This document shows positions 15,951-25,785 of a stretch of DNA of 33,945 bases, in pieces (position 1 is the first letter of the stretch; each line of letters begins with the position of its first letter). Both the position numbers and the translations under genes were made by a program. The notes under the pieces are model-generated. The model had not been told where the DNA came from. It did not search any database and was given only the letters and a program-made list of their open reading frames with translations. This DNA is from Rhodothermales bacterium (GTDB lineage Bacteria; Bacteroidota; Rhodothermia; Rhodothermales; Bin80), in assembly GCA_022822185.1 (NCBI GenBank), contig JAJECE010000034.1:1-33945 (forward strand). The letters run 5' to 3'.

Positions 15951-17262
15951 GCATTTTTGTGATTTCACGAGATTCCGCGTCAATAACTGCAATGACCCCG
16001 GGAAGATGACCATCCTGCCATGTATATCGCCCTGCATAGGCTCCCTTGAGGTTGTTGTTGGAAATGTACACATTGCGCCCGTCCGGCGAGATCGCCGCCC
16101 CATGGGGTTCTGAGAGACCTTCAACGGTTGCGGCAACGGTGCGCTCGGCAACATCCACGACCGTGGCACGATTGCCCATCTTATTGCCGAACCAGACAAA
16201 GTTGCCATCCGGACTGAACACGGGATGCCACGGTGCCATCCCGACCTTGATTGATCCATCTGGAAATGGAGTCGAGGGATTGGATACGTCAAAAAAGAGA
16301 AATTCACCGGTAAGCTGCCCACCTGCAACCATCATCTGACCATCCGGAGATACCGCGAATTGAACCAGTGTATGGGTTTCTCCTTTGATCGTCTGCAACT
16401 CAGAGCGGTAAGCCGCATAATCCACGGTCGCCATACGATTTTCTGCAAGGCTTCCAACGTACACATACCTGCCGGTCGGATCCACGGCGAGTGCATGGGG
16501 ACGGGGAAAAAAGACATCCAGTTCTTCAATCTCCATCCCGTTGCGCTCAACGATGCCGATTCGCTGCGGAGGATTGACGGCCTTCATGGAGCGCCCCACG
16601 AACAGCAGGCTGTCTGCAGGGCTGACCACCAACATCCCCGGGCGCTCAAAATCAGTCTGATCCGTCAACTCGTTATTCCGGTCGAACTTCAGTACGATAT
16701 CGTCTCCGATCAGAGATACATAGAATGCAGATCCGTCAGGTTCAACGGCGACATGATGCGGCCGGGAGTTTTCGGTAAAGCCCAGCTCCTGCAAATCAAT
16801 CGTCCGGATGACCAGATTCGCATCCATATCAATGACCGCAACTCTGGCGGCTCCCTGAATGCAGGCATACAGAAGATTGGAGGCATCCGCATAAGGAATC
16901 TGCCCCTCGTCGTTCGGGGCACCACGCTCAATCCAGGCCCGAACGGTCAGGATATCTTCTTCAGATAAATTCGCGGCCTGTACGCTTAGCGAGTCCTCAC
17001 TAGAGAGCATGGTCGCCAGACGAATCAGTAAACTCCCGTCTGGATCATACGGGATGACCACCTCCCCGTGATCGGATCCCGCAATAATCGTATCCCATGA
17101 TTCAAGGGAGAGGCCCGTCTCCCGCCCCAGAAGCGGAGCAAATTTTTCCTGAATCACCGGCAACACATCACGAGTGAAACTGCCTGACGAAGACTGTGCC
17201 AGCCCATCGCCGTGAAGCAGTACCAGGAAAAATGCAATACTGCCGAAGAGTTTTATTCGCAT
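15910..17262 (-). CDS. Secreted beta-propeller protein with haem-less cytochrome-c-like domain
   Basis: A 450-residue exported protein. Signal: MRIKLFGSIAFFLVLL ... LAQ. Residues about 29-117 look like a planctomycete-type cytochrome c domain (FTRDVLPVIQEK, GLSLESWDTIIAGSDHGEVV, DPDGSLLIRLAT, LSEEDILTVRAWIERGAP). However, the CxxCH haem site expected near residues 40-46 reads FAPLLGR, with no cysteine in the domain. Residues about 125-450 are YVTN/NHL-like propeller repeats (RPHHVAVEPDGSAFYVS, RPHALAVDPTGRYVYVGS, EPHGAAISPDGRNVYISN). The start is ATG 17262, not the extended frame to 17463, because the extension overlaps the upstream gene and lacks a signal. It begins 16 bp after the choice-of-anchor-B gene. 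It probably binds ligand or protein rather than carrying electrons. Confidence 0.82.
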   Translation of the reverse strand: MRIKLFGSIAFFLVLLHGDGLAQSSSGSFTRDVLPVIQEKFAPLLGRETGLSLESWDTIIAGSDHGEVVIPYDPDGSLLIRLATMLSSEDSLSVQAANLSEEDILTVRAWIERGAPNDEGQIPYADASNLLYACIQGAARVAVIDMDANLVIRTIDLQELGFTENSRPHHVAVEPDGSAFYVSLIGDDIVLKFDRNNELTDQTDFERPGMLVVSPADSLLFVGRSMKAVNPPQRIGIVERNGMEIEELDVFFPRPHALAVDPTGRYVYVGSLAENRMATVDYAAYRSELQTIKGETHTLVQFAVSPDGQMMVAGGQLTGEFLFFDVSNPSTPFPDGSIKVGMAPWHPVFSPDGNFVWFGNKMGNRATVVDVAERTVAATVEGLSEPHGAAISPDGRNVYISNNNLKGAYAGRYTWQDGHLPGVIAVIDAESREITKMLEVGPNPTGLGTR

Positions 17263-17278
17263 ACAACCGGAAATTTGC

Positions 17279-19687
17279 TTAAATATCAAGGTTCTGTCTC
17301 CGAACAATGAAAAGCCCCTCACCAATGCTGGTAATGATAATGGTGCCACTGGGGAAATAGGGGTAGTTGCTCCAGGATCCCTCAAAGCCCGGCTTATCGG
17401 TGCCGACCGGATAGGTGTCAAAGAAACCGATTTCAGTCGGATTTGTGCGATCACTGATGTCAAAGATGCGCAGCCCGCTCATGTAATTGGACTGATACAT
17501 CACATCCCCGTCAATATAGAGGTTGTGATCACTGGACAGGTTCTCTGACATAAATTCCTTCTCCAGCAGAGGATCATCCAGATCCGTGATGTTCCAGATA
17601 AGGGTCCGCGTCCCGACGACTTTTCCACCTAGTTCATCCAGTTCGTCATTCATGTAGAAATACTCAAAGTCGTCGGTAATCCATCCCTGGTGCGTATAGG
17701 AGGCATTCGGATATTCGGCAACAGAGAGCGCCAGCGGGTTTTCTTTGTCCGTGACATCCGAAATACTGAGCGCAGTCTCATTGGAGTTGAAGCAGATCTC
17801 TTTTCCCTGATGCTCGGTATCCGGCCCCTCATAAACCACACACTGCGCATCGTGTGAATATCCGGTACCAGATCTTCCGGTATTTATATCCGCAAAGCAG
17901 CCCGCAAACTGCGGTGAAAGAGGATCACGAATATCCACCATGTGGAGTCCTCCGCCACAGGTTTCTCCACCTCCACTGCTTCCCACAATATAGGCGAACC
18001 CGGTATCTTCGTTGATGATCACATTGTGGGCGCTGGCGATGCCATCATAAAGCGCATCTTCGGTGAAGGTGGCCGGTCCGTCGGTTTCCTCACGCAGACG
18101 CGTCAGGTCAAAGACCTGCATACCGTGCTCACCCACATTATCCGCAACCACAAATGCGTGGTTTGCATAGACCTTGATATCCCGCCAGGAATTCGGAGTT
18201 GCCCCTTCGGTGAGCGGTAAATCTCCTTTCAGGACGGGGTTGGCCGGATCGGTAATGTCAATAAATGAAGTGCCGTTGGTGCGTCCGACCAGAGCATATT
18301 CTCGATCCGTTTCGGGATCAACCCATCCCCAGACATCATTCGTATTGACACCGGCTTCGCCACCAAGGTCCTCAATCGTCATGAAGGAGAGCAGATCAAC
18401 ATTGCCACACTCAAACTGCCCGGCCACGCCGTCCGTGCAATCCATGGCGCCACTGGAGAGGAGTACCAGTTCTTTGCCGGTTTTCAGGGCCTCGCTGGAT
18501 GTCCATTCTCCGGTTTCGGCATTCATGCTGGCGACACGGACCGTACCTTTTCCAAGGTTGGACACGGGTGCACTTACCACGGCAGTCGGTCCTTCAACAG
18601 AGATCACCATACCGAAGAGCTGATCTCCGGTCCCCGCTTCGATGATGCCGGTTTTTATCCATTGCATAGACTCCTGATCCAGTTCGTAGGACCATACCAC
18701 CCCCACCTGTCCACCGGCGAGGGGCAGACCTGCAAGCAGGGTTGCGTCATCCGCGCTGAATCCGAGCCCGAAGATATCGAACTGCCCGCCGGATTCTCCA
18801 TCTAGGACCTGAACCACCTCAGCACCCGCTTCTGCGATGGAGGCCCAGACAATTTTACCGGGGGGCGGCGGCTGGGCAGGCTGAACATTCGGGACAACCC
18901 CCGGCGCACCTGCAAGGAGCATCAAATCGCCCACAGATTGCAGGGAAGCGCCCAGAGCACGGCCACTGATATTCTCGTGATCACCGCCGAGGATTTGCTC
19001 ACCGTGCCACGCACCTTCGTGATTTGCAAAATGATAGACGGCACCCGCACCTTCGTTATCACCGGGAGCACCGACAAAAATGGTTCCATTGCCTGCTACA
19101 GCCACGGCCGTACCAAATAAATCTGCAACCTCCACATCGGCATGGGTCAGTTCTCCGGTTTTTTCAAAACCATCCTCACCGAACGTATAAACAAACACGG
19201 AACTGGCGGTGGAATCTACACCGGTCATACCACCGGTAACCAGTATATCTCCTGCGAAGGCAACACTTCCTCCAATGGAGGACTCTGCAGAACCGCTCAG
19301 CCTGGCCGTCTCTTCCCATTCACCGGTGTCCTGATTACGAGTAAAGATGTACACGGCTCCTCCCGCCTGCTCCATGGAGGGAGCACCAACGGCAAGGTGG
19401 TCGCCATTTGCAACGATCTGATAGCCGAACCCGTCCATTGCAGACGCATCGGAAGCCATGAGTTCACTGGCAACCTGCCAGCCCTCATTCCCTTCCATAT
19501 GATAGATGTAGACGGATCCCGGAGTTTCTTCATCAGGGACCGGGTGTCCCACAACCACGGAATTATGCACGACCTCCGTTGCAATGCCAAGTGCATTAAT
19601 CTGGGCATAAGCCACCGATGGCACGCTGCCTAGACACACGGCGAAAAGCAGCAGGAGAGAGAAATATTTCATGATGAAATTGGTCAT
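17279..19687 (-). CDS. Choice-of-anchor B family secreted protein with N-terminal FG-GAP propeller
   Basis: An 802-residue exported protein (797 if ATG 19672 is used; both starts give the signal MKYFSLLLLFAVCLGSVPSV ... AYA). Residues about 30-400 carry integrin-like FG-GAP repeats (GSVYIYHMEGNEGWQ, GGAVYIFTRNQDTGEW, GTIFVGAPGDNEGAGAVYHF). Residues about 425-795 match the choice-of-anchor-B domain (VNTNDVWGWVDPETDREYAL, FIDITDPANPVLKGDLP, SAHNVIINEDTGFAYIVGSS, HDAQCVVYEGPD, YTHQGWITDDFEYFYMNDE, SDHNLYIDGDVMYQSNYMSG). Family members are followed by diverse surface anchors, but this one ends right after the domain without one. It is the first gene of the propeller operon, with its promoter in the 64 bp after glgB. 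Specific role unknown. Confidence 0.85.
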   Translation of the reverse strand: MTNFIMKYFSLLLLFAVCLGSVPSVAYAQINALGIATEVVHNSVVVGHPVPDEETPGSVYIYHMEGNEGWQVASELMASDASAMDGFGYQIVANGDHLAVGAPSMEQAGGAVYIFTRNQDTGEWEETARLSGSAESSIGGSVAFAGDILVTGGMTGVDSTASSVFVYTFGEDGFEKTGELTHADVEVADLFGTAVAVAGNGTIFVGAPGDNEGAGAVYHFANHEGAWHGEQILGGDHENISGRALGASLQSVGDLMLLAGAPGVVPNVQPAQPPPPGKIVWASIAEAGAEVVQVLDGESGGQFDIFGLGFSADDATLLAGLPLAGGQVGVVWSYELDQESMQWIKTGIIEAGTGDQLFGMVISVEGPTAVVSAPVSNLGKGTVRVASMNAETGEWTSSEALKTGKELVLLSSGAMDCTDGVAGQFECGNVDLLSFMTIEDLGGEAGVNTNDVWGWVDPETDREYALVGRTNGTSFIDITDPANPVLKGDLPLTEGATPNSWRDIKVYANHAFVVADNVGEHGMQVFDLTRLREETDGPATFTEDALYDGIASAHNVIINEDTGFAYIVGSSGGGETCGGGLHMVDIRDPLSPQFAGCFADINTGRSGTGYSHDAQCVVYEGPDTEHQGKEICFNSNETALSISDVTDKENPLALSVAEYPNASYTHQGWITDDFEYFYMNDELDELGGKVVGTRTLIWNITDLDDPLLEKEFMSENLSSDHNLYIDGDVMYQSNYMSGLRIFDISDRTNPTEIGFFDTYPVGTDKPGFEGSWSNYPYFPSGTIIITSIGEGLFIVRRQNLDI

Positions 19688-19751
19688 GAGGTTAACAGGG
19701 TTAAATTATTTGTTATAACGGTTTTAACGGCACTAGGATGCATAAACTGCA

Positions 19752-21644
19752 TCAGGGATCTTTCTTGAACACCAGGAAGGCGAGCGGCGGGAGCACGACA
19801 ACGATACTTGCAGGGCGGCCGTGACAGGGAACCGGCATGCTCTCGACACGACCCATATTACCGATATCACTTCCTCCATACAGGGACGCATCACTGTTTA
19901 ATCGCTCACGCCAAGTGCCTTCCTCACCGACCCCAATCCGGAAATTCTCCCGCGGAACCGGAGTCATATTCAGCGCGAACACGACGCTTTCGGAGCCCTG
20001 CCTGCGCTCATAAACAAGAATAGAATCATTGACATGCTCGCCGATCCATGCCCAGCCGTCCGTCGCATCATTCCAGAGTGCAGGACATTCCAGATACAAT
20101 GTATTCAGATCCTTTACAAGACGGAGAATCCCGCCATGCAGCGGGCTGCTGACCAAATCCCAGTTCAGCGAATGGTCGTGATCCCATTCCTGAATCTGTG
20201 CAAACTCACTTCCCATGAAGAGCATCTTTTTGCCGGGATGTCCATACATATGTCCGAGAAGGAGACGATAATTGGCAGCTTTCTGCCACTCATCTCCCGG
20301 CATACGATTCCATAGAGATCCCTTCCCGTGAACCACCTCGTCATGCGAAAGCGGAAGTATATAGTGCTCACTGAAGGCGTACACGAAAGAGAAAGTTAAC
20401 CGGTTGTGGTGATACTTGCGGTGCACCGGATCTTCATGCATATATTCAAGGACATCATTCATCCAGCCCATATTCCACTTGTACATGAACCCGAGTCCCT
20501 GATCATAGGTCGGGGCGGATACTCCCTGAAAGGCGGTCGATTCTTCCGCAATCGTAAAGGCACCGGGAAAGTACGAATAGACGGCCTCGTTCGTTTTTTT
20601 GAGAACTTCAATTGCTTCAAGATTCTCACGCTCACCATACATGTTTGGAGACCAGTCATTACGGGAGTAATCCCGGTACAGCATGGAGGCAACGGCATCC
20701 ATGCGCAGTGCATCAATGTGATACCTGTCCAGCCAGAAGAGTGCGTTTGAGATCAGGAAATTCTGAACCCCGGCTTTACCATAGTCAAAAATATAGGTGC
20801 CCCAGTCGGGGTGATAGCGCATTTTGGGGTCATCGTACTCAAACAGGGTGGATCCATCGTAATACACCAGCCCCTGCGGATCGGTGGCAAAATGGGCGGG
20901 AACCCAGTCCACGATCACACCAATGCCCCGCTGATGGAGCGTATCAATCAGAAACATCAGATCTTCGGGAGTACCATACCGGTAGGTCGGGGAGAAGTAT
21001 CCGACGACCTGATATCCCCAGGATCCATAAAAGGCGTGCTCTGCAACCGGAAGCAACTCCACATGCGTAAACCCGAGGCTGCTGACATGATCAGCAAGTG
21101 CAGCGGCAAGTTCCCGATAGGACAGGGAGATGCCGTACTCTTTGTGTTTCCATGACCCAAGGTGTACCTCGTAGATGGAGATCGGCCTGCCCAGCGTTGC
21201 CGCCCCGTCCCGCTCCTTCATCCACGCCTCATCCTGCCAGTCATACTGCAGGGGATTCAAAACCGCCGACAGCCCCTGCACACTGCTTCCATGGGATACA
21301 GGCGGTTCCATTTGAACGGCAAAGGGATCACACTTGTCCGCTGCATGCAGGCCGGTCCGAATACGATATTTGTAGCGCTGTCTCGGCAGCGCACCCGGAA
21401 CAAAGCATTCCCAGCAGCCGCTCCCGATTTTCTGCATGGGATGTGCCTCTGTACTCCAGTCATTAAAATCTCCAATGACATGGACCGTGTCTGCATGAGG
21501 AGCCCAGACCGCAAACCATGCACCATCTTTTTGTAAATGCCCGCCAAGCCGCTCGTAACTCTTGATCAGTTCTCCCTGATCCCAAAAATAGAGATCTTCA
21601 TCCGAGAGCCATCGGGGGGAGGCAGGTTGAGATTTACCCGACAT
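19752..21644 (-). CDS. glgB: 1,4-alpha-glucan branching enzyme (GH13)
   Basis: Makes alpha-1,6 branches by transferring cut alpha-1,4 chains in glycogen-type glucan. The 630-residue protein has a CBM48 domain ([24 protein letters not shown]) and then the GH13 barrel: [37 protein letters not shown]. The catalytic nucleophile is Asp316 ([10 protein letters not shown]), the acid/base Glu367 (FTIAEEST) and the transition-state Asp435 ([14 protein letters not shown]). The C-terminal domain is all-beta ([20 protein letters not shown]). Length is normal for the family. The gene starts only 5 bp after the stop of glgE, so the two form one operon, linking chain extension from maltose-1-phosphate with branching. 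A 6-bp hairpin spans the stop codon (19737-19753). Confidence 0.95.
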   Translation of the reverse strand: MSGKSQPASPRWLSDEDLYFWDQGELIKSYERLGGHLQKDGAWFAVWAPHADTVHVIGDFNDWSTEAHPMQKIGSGCWECFVPGALPRQRYKYRIRTGLHAADKCDPFAVQMEPPVSHGSSVQGLSAVLNPLQYDWQDEAWMKERDGAATLGRPISIYEVHLGSWKHKEYGISLSYRELAAALADHVSSLGFTHVELLPVAEHAFYGSWGYQVVGYFSPTYRYGTPEDLMFLIDTLHQRGIGVIVDWVPAHFATDPQGLVYYDGSTLFEYDDPKMRYHPDWGTYIFDYGKAGVQNFLISNALFWLDRYHIDALRMDAVASMLYRDYSRNDWSPNMYGERENLEAIEVLKKTNEAVYSYFPGAFTIAEESTAFQGVSAPTYDQGLGFMYKWNMGWMNDVLEYMHEDPVHRKYHHNRLTFSFVYAFSEHYILPLSHDEVVHGKGSLWNRMPGDEWQKAANYRLLLGHMYGHPGKKMLFMGSEFAQIQEWDHDHSLNWDLVSSPLHGGILRLVKDLNTLYLECPALWNDATDGWAWIGEHVNDSILVYERRQGSESVVFALNMTPVPRENFRIGVGEEGTWRERLNSDASLYGGSDIGNMGRVESMPVPCHGRPASIVVVLPPLAFLVFKKDP

Positions 21645-21649
21645 CTTAT

Positions 21650-23623
21650 CTATACAAAATAATCAAAATCTGCTTCAGTCCGCACACGGCGAAGAACCTG
21701 GAATATTTTTGCAGGCATTATATGGGGGTCCACCCGTATACTGTGCGTCCCCCCCTGCCAGATGTAACGTTCACCACCAAGCAGATCAAGCATCTGGAAG
21801 GGGGCCGCCTGCGGCAGATTCAACGCCCCCAGCGGGAGATGAAGCTCTCCCTCCTGAACCTGAAACGGATCCAGACTCACGATACAGATGATGGAATTTG
21901 TGCCGGAATTCTTCCAGTAAGCCAGCATGAGGGGGTTCTGGATGTTCAAAAATTGAAGGTTCCGCAACTCCTGGAGGGCAGCATTATTTTTCCGGATCCG
22001 GTTCATTGCCTGAAACAGACTCTGAAGCGAGTTGGGATCATTCCAGTTCCATGTGCGAATCTCATACTTCTCATTATTGGCATACTCTTCCCGGTCGGGA
22101 TGTTTCTCGGCAAGTACATGCTCATACGGGGGGCCATAGACACCGTAGACGGGGGAAAGCGTCGCTGCGAGAACATACCGGATAATATGTGCAGGACGGC
22201 CTCCACTGACCAGATATTCATGCAGGATGTCCGGGGTGTTGGGCCAGAAACTCGGCCGGAAGTATTCCGCAACATTCGTGGAGGTCAGTTCCCGTAAATA
22301 TTCGGTGATCTCTTCTTTTGTATTCCGCCAGGTGAAATAGGTGTACGAATTGTTGAACCCCAGTTTTGCCAGCGTATACATGATCTTCGGACGCGTAAAC
22401 GCCTCGGCAAGGAAAATCAGATCCGGATGCTTCGTACGAAGTCGTCCCAGGCACCAGGTCCAGAAGGCAAGCGGCTTTGTATGCGGGTTGTCAACCCGAA
22501 ATACGCGGATCCCCCGTTTGATCCAGAACTCAAATACGTTTTTGAGTTCTTCCCAGAGTGCACGCCAGTCCGCACACTCGAAATTCAGCGGATAGACATC
22601 CTGATATTTTTTGGGCGGATTTTCTGCATAGCGGATGCTGTTATCTGCGCGTTTACGAAACCACTCAGGATGTTCTTTCACCCATGGATGATCCGGCGAG
22701 CACTGGAATGCAATATCCAGTGCCACTTCAAGGCCCAGTTTGCCTGCTTTTTTGACAAACCGGTCAAATGCGGGTAATCCCCCCAGTTCCTTATGGACGC
22801 TGGTATGTCCTCCGTCAGGGCTGCCAATTGCCCAGGGGCTTCCTGGCTCGTTGGGGTTCGCCTTCGGATGGTTGTCTTTCCCCTTCCGGAAGGTGGTACC
22901 AATGGGATGGATTGGGGGCAGGTACACGATATCAAACCCCAGATCCCGGATGCGCCCAAGGTGCAGTGCTGCGTCATCAAACGTTCCATGCATGCCCGCT
23001 GCATTTGCACTGGATCGTGGAAAAAATTCGTACCATGCCGCGAATGCAGCAAGTTTTCGATCAACTTCAACCGTGAGTGTCGCGCTCTGGACTGCGCCTT
23101 TCTGCGGGTCGTTAGCCAGCGCCAACTGTAAGGATTCCTCCTCCAGGGGGGCCTGGATGTCTCCCCCGGTATACCGCTTTGCAAAGGCGAGGAGTTGGTC
23201 ACGGGCATCCAGATGTGCATTTACCGCATACTCCTCGAGCAAAGCAGCACCATCCAGGAGTTCTATTTTAAGTTCCGCTTCCGGCATGTTTGCATGAAAG
23301 CGGCGGCCATACTGCTGCTGCCATGAACCATAACGGTCAATCCAGGCCCGTACATGGTACGTATAAAGGCCGGGGGTCTGCGTTACAAAGCTTCCCGTAT
23401 ATTCATCGTTGTGGGCTGGTGTCATGCGAATTTCTTCGGTTGCACCACCGACGCGTGTCACATAGAGTCCTGCGCAAAGCTGGTCATGTCCGTCAACAAT
23501 TATGTCGGCCGTCACGTTGACACGCTCCCCCACGGTTCGTTTGATGTGCCATTCACCTTCATGGACACGGGGAGATACGGAAACAATAAAAACACGGGAC
23601 CAGCGATCAGATGCTGACTTCAT
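21650..23623 (-). CDS. glgE: Alpha-1,4-glucan:maltose-1-phosphate maltosyltransferase (GH13_3)
   Basis: Extends alpha-1,4-glucan by transferring maltosyl units from maltose-1-phosphate. The 657-residue product begins with the family's beta domain ([31 protein letters not shown]), and the barrel follows ([41 protein letters not shown]). The nucleophile is Asp378 ([14 protein letters not shown]), the acid/base Glu407 ([12 protein letters not shown]), and the maltosyltransferase-specific region [12 protein letters not shown] is present. The open frame continues to 23686, but ATG 23623 fits the family N-terminus and normal length. It is divergent from glgX across about 100 bp containing a strong hairpin. 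No trehalose synthase or maltokinase gene, the usual source of maltose-1-phosphate, is in the window. Confidence 0.93.
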   Translation of the reverse strand: MKSASDRWSRVFIVSVSPRVHEGEWHIKRTVGERVNVTADIIVDGHDQLCAGLYVTRVGGATEEIRMTPAHNDEYTGSFVTQTPGLYTYHVRAWIDRYGSWQQQYGRRFHANMPEAELKIELLDGAALLEEYAVNAHLDARDQLLAFAKRYTGGDIQAPLEEESLQLALANDPQKGAVQSATLTVEVDRKLAAFAAWYEFFPRSSANAAGMHGTFDDAALHLGRIRDLGFDIVYLPPIHPIGTTFRKGKDNHPKANPNEPGSPWAIGSPDGGHTSVHKELGGLPAFDRFVKKAGKLGLEVALDIAFQCSPDHPWVKEHPEWFRKRADNSIRYAENPPKKYQDVYPLNFECADWRALWEELKNVFEFWIKRGIRVFRVDNPHTKPLAFWTWCLGRLRTKHPDLIFLAEAFTRPKIMYTLAKLGFNNSYTYFTWRNTKEEITEYLRELTSTNVAEYFRPSFWPNTPDILHEYLVSGGRPAHIIRYVLAATLSPVYGVYGPPYEHVLAEKHPDREEYANNEKYEIRTWNWNDPNSLQSLFQAMNRIRKNNAALQELRNLQFLNIQNPLMLAYWKNSGTNSIICIVSLDPFQVQEGELHLPLGALNLPQAAPFQMLDLLGGERYIWQGGTHSIRVDPHIMPAKIFQVLRRVRTEADFDYFV

Positions 23624-23654
23624 ATTTTTGTGACAATTTCTTATTCTTGGTGCC

Positions 23655-23681
23655 GCCGGCAGGGGCATGCTGCCCGCCGGC
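23655..23681. promoter_or_regulatory. GC-rich hairpin between divergent glgE and glgX
   Basis: GCCGGC at 23655-23660 pairs with GCCGGC at 23676-23681. The inner bases (AGGG / CCC around GCATGC) also nearly pair, giving a long imperfect stem. It lies 31 bp before the glgE start and 46 bp before the glgX start. It could be a shared operator, a leader structure affecting either gene, or a bidirectional transcription block. Confidence 0.45.
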
Positions 23682-23727
23682 TTCACAAATCTGCTTTAAA
23701 GCGGGTAGATCCCATTGGATATAACCC

Positions 23728-25785
23728 ATGGATAAAACTACAGTATTAGGAGCATATCTTGACCAAAACGGGGTAAATTTTTCCATCTTCAGTGCAAATG
23801 CTGATCGGATTGAACTTGTTCTGCTTGATGAATCCTGTTCCATTGAACGCACCATTGACGTAAACGGACGCACCGGCGATGTGTGGCATGTGTATGTGCC
23901 GGGGATTCAGGCAGGGCAGCGGTATGCTTACCGGGTCCATGGCCGCTGGGCCCCGAATGAGGGGCACCGGTTCAACGGGGCAAAATTACTCCTGGATCCG
24001 TACGCCCGCTCCATCAGCAGGATGCCGGAGTGGGACGAAAGTCTGTTTGGTTATGACCGTAACCACGCCCCTCATGTCCTGAATCCCGTGGACAGTGCAT
24101 CCTGTGCACCGATTGGCATGGTCACCGATCCCGCCATCTTAGAACCCTCAAATCCGCGGCTGGATATCCCGTGGACAGACACCGTGATTTATGAAACCCA
24201 CATCAAAGGCTTGAGCAACCTGAATTTGGAGATTGCGCCTTCGCTTCGCGGAACCTATCTCGGGGCGGCATCGGAACCCATCCTCACCCATCTGAAGCAT
24301 TTGGGCATTACGACGATAGAATTGTTACCTGTCTATGCCGCGGTGCAGGATGAGCGTCTGGTTCGCAATGGTTTATCTCAGTACTGGGGCTATAACCCCC
24401 TTTCCTACTTCGCTCCGGATCCGCGCTTCTCGGCGGGGGGACCCGCGACGGCAATTGACGAATTCCGGGCCATGGTGGATACGATGCATGATCATGGATT
24501 TGAGGTCATTCTGGATGTCGTCTACAATCATACCGGGGAGGGGGACCATACAGGGCCCACACTGTCCTGGCGGGGCATTGACAGTGCTTCGTATTATATC
24601 GAAAAACCTGGACAGCCCTCCCTTCTGTTCGACATCACCGGATGCGGCAATACGCTGCGTGCGGAGCATGTGTATGTGCGTCGTCTCATTATGGATAGTC
24701 TGCGATACTGGGTGGAGGTAATGGGCGTAGACGGCTTCCGCTTTGATCTGGCCAGCACACTGCTTCGGGAACACAACAAATTCAATCCGCAAAGCGGGTG
24801 GCTGCATATGATGCAGCAGGACCCTGTCCTGTCCAAAGTGAAACTGATTGCCGAGCCATGGGATCTTGGCTATTCAGGCTATCAATTAGGGGCCTATCCT
24901 CCGCCCTGGAGAGAGTGGAATGACAAATATCGTGATGTTGTACGCCGTTACTGGTCTGGTGAGCGAGGCATATCAGGGGGATTTGCCACGCGCATTGCCG
25001 GCTCTAGTGATCTGTTTGCGTCAGGGCATCGCCGCCCTTCGTCCTCCATCAATTACGTGACATCCCATGATGGCTTTACTCTTGAGGATCTGGTATCTTA
25101 TGAGCAAAAACATAATCAAGCCAATCTGGAAAATGGTCGAGATGGCACGCCGGCAAACTACAGTCAAAATTGTGGTGAAGAGGGGAATTCCACAAATCCT
25201 GTAATTCTGGCACAGCGGGATCGATTAAAGCGCAGCCTGCTTACGACACTGTTTGTATCCCAGGGAGTTCCGATGATTCTGGGGGGAGACGAATTTGGCC
25301 GCTCACAGCAGGGCAACAACAATCCATACTGTCAGGACAACCGGATCTCATGGTATGACTGGAATTTGATTCACTCCAACGGGGAGCACCTTGAATTTGT
25401 GCGTGAGTTGATTGCGTTTCGCAAGGCCCATCCTTCTCTGCGACGCAACCGGTTTCTCACCGGGGAGACACAAAAAAACGGTTTGCCGGATGCGATTTGG
25501 TGGCATCCCGACGGGCGTGTCATGGAATCCAATGACTGGATCCACACCCCGGCATTCGGAATGTGGCTTGCTGCACCGGATATGCTGATGATCTGTTTCA
25601 ACCCGATAGATGAAATCGTTCCGTTCATACTCTCCAATGAATATGAGTGGAGTTGGGGCCTAGGCTGGGGAGAGAGCGCCGTCGTGGCAGGTGAAAACGC
25701 AAAAGGAGGGGTCGCCAATGTGGCTCCGCAGTCCGTCCTAATTCTGCGTGCCCAGTCGTCCGCTCTGGATCGTGATGTGGCGTAG
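23728..25785 (+). CDS. glgX: Glycogen debranching enzyme, isoamylase type (GH13_11)
   Basis: Hydrolyses alpha-1,6 branch links in glycogen-type glucan. The 685-residue protein starts with a CBM48 domain (LDQNGVNFSIFSANADRIEL, GQRYAYRVHGRWAPNEGHRF) typical of GlgX/TreX. The barrel shows YETHIKGLSNLN, LGITTIELLPVYA, GYNPLSYFAPDPRFS and ILDVVYNHTGEGDHTGPT. The nucleophile is Asp340 (VDGFRFDLASTL), the acid/base Glu376 (LIAEPWDLGYSGYQLGAYPP) and the third acid Asp448 (INYVTSHDGFTLEDLVSY). The family-specific YEQKHNQANLENGRDG block is present. Start ATG 23728 has no clear ribosome site. It is divergent from glgE, and its last 48 bp overlap the convergent malQ. TreX-type homologues may also show transferase activity. 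Confidence 0.93.
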   Translation: MDKTTVLGAYLDQNGVNFSIFSANADRIELVLLDESCSIERTIDVNGRTGDVWHVYVPGIQAGQRYAYRVHGRWAPNEGHRFNGAKLLLDPYARSISRMPEWDESLFGYDRNHAPHVLNPVDSASCAPIGMVTDPAILEPSNPRLDIPWTDTVIYETHIKGLSNLNLEIAPSLRGTYLGAASEPILTHLKHLGITTIELLPVYAAVQDERLVRNGLSQYWGYNPLSYFAPDPRFSAGGPATAIDEFRAMVDTMHDHGFEVILDVVYNHTGEGDHTGPTLSWRGIDSASYYIEKPGQPSLLFDITGCGNTLRAEHVYVRRLIMDSLRYWVEVMGVDGFRFDLASTLLREHNKFNPQSGWLHMMQQDPVLSKVKLIAEPWDLGYSGYQLGAYPPPWREWNDKYRDVVRRYWSGERGISGGFATRIAGSSDLFASGHRRPSSSINYVTSHDGFTLEDLVSYEQKHNQANLENGRDGTPANYSQNCGEEGNSTNPVILAQRDRLKRSLLTTLFVSQGVPMILGGDEFGRSQQGNNNPYCQDNRISWYDWNLIHSNGEHLEFVRELIAFRKAHPSLRRNRFLTGETQKNGLPDAIWWHPDGRVMESNDWIHTPAFGMWLAAPDMLMICFNPIDEIVPFILSNEYEWSWGLGWGESAVVAGENAKGGVANVAPQSVLILRAQSSALDRDVA

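Noticed and set aside
15951..16328. N-terminal extension of the FG-GAP lipoprotein to 16328
   Set aside because: The extension is another reading frame of the upstream propeller gene, with no signal peptide; the lipobox lies just after 15950.
17263..17463. N-terminal extension of the haem-less propeller protein
   Set aside because: It overlaps the end of the choice-of-anchor-B gene in another frame and places the signal peptide internally.
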